The notes beneath the pieces were generated by a model. It saw only the letters and a program-made list of their open reading frames with translations, had not been told where the DNA came from and ran no database searches. 64,000 nucleotides of DNA from Moduliflexus sp964602655 (lineage in GTDB: Bacteria > Moduliflexota > Moduliflexia > Moduliflexales > Moduliflexaceae): positions 4,838-68,837 of the forward strand of contig CAZRSF010000029.1 of the NCBI GenBank assembly GCA_964602655.1. The letters are read 5' to 3'. Below are positions 58,788 to 64,000 of this stretch, in pieces. The position numbers and the translations under genes are program-made. Every line of letters begins with the position of its first letter. Position 1 is the first letter of the stretch.

Positions 58788-60362
58788 TTACAATAATCCT
58801 TCCTGTGTACTTTCCCGAATCTGTTTTCCTGCTGTTTTAAAGACACCCTGCGTCGTCATCGGCATTTTTACGCGCTCTCCATTCAAGATTTGTTCGACGG
58901 TCAAAATTTGAATTTTGGGAAATTGCGTGTGATACATGCCAATGATTCCATCCTCAGGGGTGTAATACCCTTGTTGCTTCGCTTCTCGTTCCATTGGCGT
59001 CGTGACATGCTCATGGAAACAGACAAACACTCCGATTGCGGCTTTTTGGGCGTTAATCACATGAATGAACTCTCGTAAATTTTTCACATTCACATGTCCG
59101 CTTTTGACTTCGATCAGGACAATTTCCTTCTTTTTCCCCATCGCAAAGGTCATGTGGCCGTCCCAGCCGCCATCTGCGGTTTTTTTCGGATTATTGACGC
59201 CTGAGAGCATAAACTCGATAATCCAATCCTGGAACTTCAATCGCCCTTTGTCCTCATTGGTCGCTAATGACTTTGCCGAGGCAATATCTTTCGGAAATCC
59301 GAAAATTTCGAAGGTCTGGCGGATCTGCGCATATTTCGTGTCATACGTCTCTTGCAGGCGTTTTGCAATCAGTTTGATTGACAGATGAGAAATGTCCACG
59401 CCGAGCCACCGACGATTCAATTGCTGCGCAACAGCGATTGTCGTTCCGCATCCGCAAAAAAAATCCGCGATCAGATCGCCCTCTTGCGAACTGGTTCGGA
59501 TAATTCGTTCCAATAATTTCTCAGGTTTTTGCGTCGGATATCCTAAGCGTTCTTTCGCCTGGGAATTGATTGAAGCGATATCATCCCAAATATTATCGAG
59601 GATGACGCCTTTGCGCTCATGCAGATAGTTTTTGATTCGGGGCTTTCCTCCTTTCGTGTATTCGACCCGTTTATCCGCAATCAGTTGTTGTAATCGTTCT
59701 TCCGAATAGGTTTTCAAATTATCGAGATAATACCAGCCGCGTTCGTCTTGCTTGGTAAATCGCGCTGTGTATTTTTCGGAATAATCGGTTCGAATATGCT
59801 CGAAATGATAGGTCGCGCCTTTGGTATAAAACAAGATGATATCGGCATTCGACGGATATTTTTGAGCAATTGATTTACTGCTTCCGGTGTTGGTGGTTCG
59901 TCTCCAGATGATTTCACCTTGAAATTGCTGTTCTTTGAAAATCAAATCACAGACGATTTTCAAATAATGGCTCATCGTCGGGTCGCAATGGAGATAAAAA
60001 CTGCCCGTCTCTTTCAGAACTTTGTGCATATACCAGATTCGAATCGCCATTGTCGTCAGATAGGAGATCGCGCTTTTGGATACCGCTGTTTGATCTAAGG
60101 CATGTAAAAAACGGGATAGCCCTAAATCAATGTCCTGAATTTCATGAATCGTGTCAATATAGGATACGGAACTCCACGTATCGGCAAACGCTTCTTTTTG
60201 CGCTTTCGTATCCTGTAAATCAATATCTTCGAACAGGATATTATAGTTCCGTTTCGAATTGAATGGCGGGTCAATGTAAATCAAATCAATCACGCCGTGA
60301 GGGTATTCTTTGCGCAGTTGTTTGAGCACATCTATATTATCGCCGAAATACAATGCGTTCAT
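58788..60362 (-). CDS. Beta-class DNA methyltransferase fused to a PD-(D/E)XK-like domain
   Basis: The 524-residue product has the N4/N6-methyltransferase motif IV DPPF (31-34) before the SAM-binding motif I DFFCGCGTT (300-308), which defines the beta class. A TQKPEKLLERII helix and WLGVDISHLSIKLIAKR complete the catalytic fold. The C-terminal 140 residues form a second domain. GGWDGHMTF (Asp401) is followed by IVLIEVKSG (Glu418, Lys420), as in Mrr-like nucleases. It could be a one-protein restriction-modification enzyme or a methyltransferase with a DNA-binding nuclease relic. No separate restriction gene is adjacent. It lies 21 bases upstream of the chemoreceptor gene. Confidence 0.87.
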   Translation of the reverse strand: MNALYFGDNIDVLKQLRKEYPHGVIDLIYIDPPFNSKRNYNILFEDIDLQDTKAQKEAFADTWSSVSYIDTIHEIQDIDLGLSRFLHALDQTAVSKSAISYLTTMAIRIWYMHKVLKETGSFYLHCDPTMSHYLKIVCDLIFKEQQFQGEIIWRRTTNTGSSKSIAQKYPSNADIILFYTKGATYHFEHIRTDYSEKYTARFTKQDERGWYYLDNLKTYSEERLQQLIADKRVEYTKGGKPRIKNYLHERKGVILDNIWDDIASINSQAKERLGYPTQKPEKLLERIIRTSSQEGDLIADFFCGCGTTIAVAQQLNRRWLGVDISHLSIKLIAKRLQETYDTKYAQIRQTFEIFGFPKDIASAKSLATNEDKGRLKFQDWIIEFMLSGVNNPKKTADGGWDGHMTFAMGKKKEIVLIEVKSGHVNVKNLREFIHVINAQKAAIGVFVCFHEHVTTPMEREAKQQGYYTPEDGIIGMYHTQFPKIQILTVEQILNGERVKMPMTTQGVFKTAGKQIRESTQEGLL

Positions 60363-60530
60363 CTGTTGTTGTTCCTTGTTTTGGGGCTATCGCTGAATAA
60401 GTCTGACATCATTGCAGATTCCTGCTCTGACAATAAAACATATCATTGTTCGTTATATTAAAATTGTCAATAAAAGAAACATCTCATTATAGCATTATTC
60501 ATAAGCATTGGATACGTTTCAGGAGTGCCC

Positions 60531-60561
60531 AAGCGAAGCTTTGGCCGTCAAAGCTTCGCTT
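60531..60561. repeat. 13-bp AAGCGAAGCTTTG hairpin
   Basis: AAGCGAAGCTTTG (60531-60543) pairs perfectly with CAAAGCTTCGCTT (60549-60561), and outer GGAGT/ACTCC words extend the symmetry. It lies in the 242-base gap downstream of lpxK and upstream of the methyltransferase gene, both on the minus strand. It probably terminates lpxK. The rest of the gap is AT-rich and without a gene. Confidence 0.75.
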
Positions 60562-60604
60562 TGAGACTCCTTCGTGATGTTCAATGGCAATAGATAGCGC
60601 TGTA

Positions 60605-61762
60605 TCATGATGTGTAACGCAAGAACTCGCGCGCAAGCCAGCTTTCGAATTGCGCCGCCGGAGTAATCTTCATGTTGATGGCCATCGCATAACATGCCGC
60701 CTGAAATGCCTGACCATATCGTTGGAGTTTCGACTCGTCTTTTTCCGTCGTGATCATCGCCTCTATTCCATGTTGTCGAATTATCTCGTTGATGCCATGA
60801 ATATCCTGTTCCGCATACCAATGATGATCCGGGAAATCGAGCGTTGTTGCGATGGACAGGCCGCAGCCGCGAATCAGGCGATGAAACGATGCCGGGTTGC
60901 CCAATCCGCACACCGCGAGCAGCCGTTTTTCATGAAGCGCGGACAGCGCAACCGGCGCGTGTTGGCCGAGACGATGCAGCGAGTGATACGCATGAACCCC
61001 GAAAAATATCGGCGCAGCCGGGTTGATGCGCCGGAGCGCGTCAACAATCGGCGAGCAATCGGCGACTTCATCGCTGCGCGTAATCACGAAGGCGTTTGCC
61101 CGCGACAGATGCGCGACCGGCTCTCTTAGAAAACCGGCGGGGAGAAGATGACCGCCGCCGAACGGATTGGTGGCGTCAATCAGCGCGAGATCGCAATCGC
61201 GGCGCAATGGCAGATGTTGAAAACCGTCGTCTAACAGAAAAATGTCTGGCTGAAAGCGGTCAAGCGCGAACAGCCCGGACGCATGGCGATTGCTGCCGAC
61301 AATCACGGAAATTTCGGCGGCGTTCGGTTCGCGCTGATTGAGGGCGCGCCAGATGAATAACGGCTCGTCGCCGACCTCGTCCGCCGTTGAATCCGCCGTG
61401 ACAATGACATGCGCCGCCGCGCTTTTGCGATGATAGCCGCGCGTTAAAATAGCGACGCGCTTGCCGCGCTGCCGCAGCAGCGTCGCAATGGCAATCACGG
61501 TCGGCGTTTTGCCCGTGCCGCCGGTCGTGATGTTGCCGACACTGAGAACCGGTCGCGGGAGCGCGCGCGATGGCAGCAGGCATCTTTGATACGCCGCAAC
61601 GCGCAGCCGCGCAATGCCGCTATAAAGATGCGAGAGAATGCGAAGAACGCTAAACAGCACGAGGCGGACGGCATAGCGCAGCACATTCGATACGCCGAAT
61701 GAAGGCGGAAAAGACGGTTTTCCTGATTGCATCGCCGCAAGAACGGTATTTTTTATATTCAT
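60605..61762 (-). CDS. lpxK: Tetraacyldisaccharide 4'-kinase
   Basis: The 385-residue inner-membrane enzyme phosphorylates the 4' position of the lipid A precursor. It has the unusual P-loop VGNITTGGTGKTPTV (75-89), then ILTRGYHRK, VGDEPLFIWRAL, FLLDDGFQHLPLRRD and a C-terminal TTEKDESKL segment, all typical of LpxK. A hydrophobic N-terminal stretch (RYAVRLVLFSVLRILSHLYS) should dip into the membrane. Its presence shows that the organism makes LPS. No other lpx genes are in the window. Confidence 0.95.
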   Translation of the reverse strand: MNIKNTVLAAMQSGKPSFPPSFGVSNVLRYAVRLVLFSVLRILSHLYSGIARLRVAAYQRCLLPSRALPRPVLSVGNITTGGTGKTPTVIAIATLLRQRGKRVAILTRGYHRKSAAAHVIVTADSTADEVGDEPLFIWRALNQREPNAAEISVIVGSNRHASGLFALDRFQPDIFLLDDGFQHLPLRRDCDLALIDATNPFGGGHLLPAGFLREPVAHLSRANAFVITRSDEVADCSPIVDALRRINPAAPIFFGVHAYHSLHRLGQHAPVALSALHEKRLLAVCGLGNPASFHRLIRGCGLSIATTLDFPDHHWYAEQDIHGINEIIRQHGIEAMITTEKDESKLQRYGQAFQAACYAMAINMKITPAAQFESWLAREFLRYTS

Positions 61763-61775
61763 ACCATAATAAAAC

Positions 61776-61804
61776 TTGACAATGATATTATAAGATATTA
61801 TATT
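61776..61804 (+). promoter_or_regulatory. Near-consensus promoter for clpB
   Basis: TTGACA (61776-61781) and TATATT (61799-61804) are separated by exactly 17 bases, about 150 bases before the clpB ATG. Transcription from here would give a leader of roughly 140 bases containing the two palindromes at 61832-61901. No CIRCE-type operator is present. Confidence 0.6.
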
Positions 61805-61831
61805 TTTGCTATATTAGATTTATAGGTTGTG

Positions 61832-61901
61832 CGTCGAAACTGTAGTTTCGACGTACTAAAAGCAAATCAAGCCGTATGTCGAAACTGTAGTTTCGACGTA
61901 C
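61832..61901. repeat. Two tandem copies of the GTCGAAACT palindrome in the clpB leader
   Basis: CGTCGAAACTGTAGTTTCGA occurs at 61832 and again, slightly varied, 45 bases later; the longer second palindrome spans 61874-61901. The 45-base unit, including the flank GCAAATCAAG, is duplicated in tandem. Related palindromes lie at 55216 and 22454. In the mRNA they would form two adjacent hairpins. Confidence 0.85.
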
Positions 61902-61951
61902 TGAAACGCAAATCAAGAAAAATCGCCAAAAGAAAGCGAGGGAACATAAAT

Positions 61952-64000
61952 ATGCTGAATGATAAATTAACGATTAAGACGCTTGAGGCAATCCAGCAGG
62001 CGCAGCGGATCGCGACACAGCGGGATCATCAACAAGTAGATGTCGAGCATGTGCTGCTCGCGTTATTGGATCAGTCAGAAGGATTGACGCTGCAAATTTT
62101 GCAAAAACTCGGCGCGCGGCCTGAAGTCGCGCGACAGGAGATTGAAGCCGAATTAGCGAAAATCCCGCAAGTGTCCGGTTCCGGGACGCAATTATATATC
62201 GCGCAACGCCTGAACAAAGCCTTTGATACGGCGCTCACCGAGGCCGAACGCCTGAAAGACGAATACGTCAGCGCCGAACATTTGTTGATCGCGTTCGCGG
62301 ATAAGGCTGGCGGCGCGGCACAACGGATTTTGAACAAGCATGGCGTAACGCGGGATGCTATCTTGCAAGCGTTGCAAAGCATTCGCGGCGGGCAGCGGAT
62401 TACGGATCAAAATCCCGAAGAAAAATATCAGGCGTTGACGCGCTACGGCAGAGATTTGACCGATCTCGCCCGGCGAGGCAAGCTTGATCCGGTGATTGGC
62501 CGCGATGAAGAGATTCGGCGCGTGATGCAAGTGCTGTCGCGCCGCACGAAAAATAACCCGGTGCTGATCGGCGAACCCGGCGTCGGGAAAACCGCGATTG
62601 CCGAAGGCTTGGCGCTGCGCATCGCGAAGCATGACGTGCCGGAGTCGCTGAGGGAGAAAAAGCTGGTGGCGCTCGATCTCGGCGCGTTGATCGCAGGCGC
62701 AAAATATCGCGGCGAATTCGAAGACCGCCTGAAAGCCGTGCTGAAAGAGATTGACGAATCCGCCGGGGAAGTCATTTTGTTTATTGACGAACTGCATACG
62801 CTGGTCGGCGCAGGCGCGTCGCAAGGTTCGATGGACGCGTCGAATATGTTGAAACCGGCGTTGGCGCGCGGCGAATTGCACTGCGTCGGCGCGACGACGT
62901 TGGACGAATACCGCAAATATATTGAAAAAGACGCGGCGCTCGAACGCCGGTTTCAGCCCGTGATCGTCGGCGAACCGACGGTTGAGGATACGATTTCGAT
63001 TCTGCGCGGCTTGAAAGAACGCTACGAGCAGCATCATAACGTCAAAATCCAGGATAGCGCGATTGTGGCGGCGGCGACGCTGTCGGATCGCTATATCACC
63101 GACCGCTTCCTGCCGGATAAGGCGATTGATCTGGTTGACGAAGCGGCTTCGCGCCTCAAAATCGAAATCGAAAGCTTGCCGACCGAGATTGACGAAATCG
63201 AGCGGCGCATCACGCAATTGGAAATCGAACGGCAGGCGTTGATACGGGAAACCGACGCCGCCAGCAAGGAGCGTCTGCGCAAGTTGGAAGAAGAGCTGGC
63301 GAACCTGAAAGAAGCGAGTCACGCGATGCGGGCGCACTGGCAAAACGAAAAAGACGCGCTCGCTAATATCGGCAAGTTGCGCGAGCAAATCGAGCAAACG
63401 AAACAGGACATCGAACGTCTGACGCGCATGGGCGATTACGCCAAAGTCTCGGAATTGCAATACGGCACACTCGTGGCGCTGGAGAAACAGGTGGAACAGG
63501 AAAATGCGAAACTGCAAGACGTTCAGAAACACAAACAGATGCTGCAAGAGAGCGTGACCGAAGAGGAAATCGCGCGGATCGTGTCGAAGTGGACGGGCAT
63601 TCCGGTGTCGCGCATGATGGAAAGCGAAATCCAGAAACTTGTCAAGATGGAAGACCGCCTGAAACAGCGCGTCATCGGTCAGGACGACGCGATTGTCGCC
63701 ATTTCCGACGCGGTGCGCCGCTCGCGCGCCGGGCTTCAGGACATCCATCGCCCGCTCGGTTCGTTTATGTTCCTCGGTCCGACCGGCGTCGGGAAAACCG
63801 AATTAGCGCGCGCTTTAGCAGAATTCCTGTTCGACGACGAACAGGCGATGGTGCGGGTGGATATGTCGGAATTTATGGAAAAGCATTCGGTATCGCGGCT
63901 GATCGGCGCGCCTCCCGGCTATGTCGGCTATGAAGAAGGCGGCTACCTGACCGAGGCCGTGCGGCGGCGTCCCTATTCGGTGGTCTTGTTCGATGAGATC
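61952..64000 (+). CDS. clpB: ClpB disaggregase, 3' end outside window
   Basis: The 683 codons present cover the N-terminal domain (starting MLNDKLTIKTLEAIQQAQRI), the first ATPase domain and a long middle domain. They also cover the start of the second ATPase domain. The first Walker A is GEPGVGKT with FIDELHTLVGAG. The coiled-coil middle domain (about residues 400-525, LKIEIESLPTEIDEIERRIT) marks it as ClpB rather than ClpC. The second Walker A is GPTGVGKTELARAL, and the frame is open to the last base. With DnaK it dissolves protein aggregates after heat stress. GAGGGA precedes the ATG. Confidence 0.96.
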   Translation, partial: MLNDKLTIKTLEAIQQAQRIATQRDHQQVDVEHVLLALLDQSEGLTLQILQKLGARPEVARQEIEAELAKIPQVSGSGTQLYIAQRLNKAFDTALTEAERLKDEYVSAEHLLIAFADKAGGAAQRILNKHGVTRDAILQALQSIRGGQRITDQNPEEKYQALTRYGRDLTDLARRGKLDPVIGRDEEIRRVMQVLSRRTKNNPVLIGEPGVGKTAIAEGLALRIAKHDVPESLREKKLVALDLGALIAGAKYRGEFEDRLKAVLKEIDESAGEVILFIDELHTLVGAGASQGSMDASNMLKPALARGELHCVGATTLDEYRKYIEKDAALERRFQPVIVGEPTVEDTISILRGLKERYEQHHNVKIQDSAIVAAATLSDRYITDRFLPDKAIDLVDEAASRLKIEIESLPTEIDEIERRITQLEIERQALIRETDAASKERLRKLEEELANLKEASHAMRAHWQNEKDALANIGKLREQIEQTKQDIERLTRMGDYAKVSELQYGTLVALEKQVEQENAKLQDVQKHKQMLQESVTEEEIARIVSKWTGIPVSRMMESEIQKLVKMEDRLKQRVIGQDDAIVAISDAVRRSRAGLQDIHRPLGSFMFLGPTGVGKTELARALAEFLFDDEQAMVRVDMSEFMEKHSVSRLIGAPPGYVGYEEGGYLTEAVRRRPYSVVLFDEI

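Noticed and set aside
61832..61901. Tandem repeats as a CRISPR-like array
   Set aside because: There are only two units, the unit is itself a palindrome with near-identical flanks, and no cas genes are in the window.
61763..61951. CIRCE or HAIR heat-shock operator upstream of clpB
   Set aside because: Neither the TTAGCACTC-N9-GAGTGCTAA sequence nor a CTTGAGT-type repeat is present; the palindromes there belong to a dispersed family.
62192..63748. 518-codon open frame antisense to clpB
   Set aside because: The + strand encodes ClpB motifs throughout; the antisense product has the biased composition of a shadow frame.

Overview
The window is a 64 kb chromosomal piece of about 50% GC. It runs from inside uvrA (5' end missing) to inside clpB (3' end missing). 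I see no rRNA, tRNA, CRISPR array, prophage or intact insertion sequence. The host is probably a diderm, LPS-making bacterium: it carries lpxK, an MltD-type lytic transglycosylase, a SPOR-domain protein and an MscK-like channel. It also has a Na+-pumping biotin decarboxylase of the methylmalonyl-CoA/oxaloacetate type and a molybdopterin oxidoreductase, which suggests anaerobic or fermentative energy metabolism. The taxon cannot be fixed from the sequence. A deep-branching candidate phylum (for example Modulibacteria/KSB3) is only a guess.

Layout. 1-9.5 kb: uvrA, a divergent PRPP synthetase, a secreted PASTA protein, a two-gene unit with a PD-(D/E)XK nuclease, acylphosphatase, and a signalling cluster (STAS protein, response regulator-PP2C phosphatase, membrane-anchored NTF2-like protein, CheW). 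9.6-20 kb: a phasin-like protein, a ClpX-like unfoldase, an MFS exporter, a UbiB kinase, two adjacent PilB/GspE-like proteins that have both lost their ATPase motifs, and MltD with three LysM repeats. 20-30 kb: ruvX, a creatininase-family amidase, a carbamoyltransferase with an SxtJ-like partner, queA-lepB, rpsU, clpC and nfu. 30-41 kb: trxB, lipA, a CobW-type GTPase, a candidate small RNA with its own promoter and terminator, a nitronate monooxygenase-like enzyme, a peptide-type ABC importer without its ATPases, and a P-loop protein. 41-52 kb: mechanosensitive channel, DnaQ-like exonuclease, molybdopterin enzyme, and the five-gene decarboxylase operon (carboxyltransferase, two OadG-like subunits, biotin carrier, beta subunit). 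52-64 kb: cupin, SPOR protein, argS, a subtilase with a C-terminal sorting-like tail, a chemoreceptor, a methyltransferase-nuclease fusion, lpxK and clpB.

Intergenic DNA is unusually rich in perfect or near-perfect palindromes. They fall into several recurring families: a 33-bp CCCTG/CAGGG palindrome (four copies), a GTCGAAACT/AGTTTCGAC palindrome (at least four copies), a GTCAGGCACGTT-type palindrome (four related copies), and several longer hairpins. Many sit directly at gene ends and probably act as terminators or mRNA-stabilising structures, or are dispersed REP/MITE-like elements.

The most unusual items are the tandem ATPase-dead PilB/GspE paralogues, the free-standing small RNA near 34.5 kb, and the duplicated OadG-like pair whose longer member carries a triplicated soluble motif.
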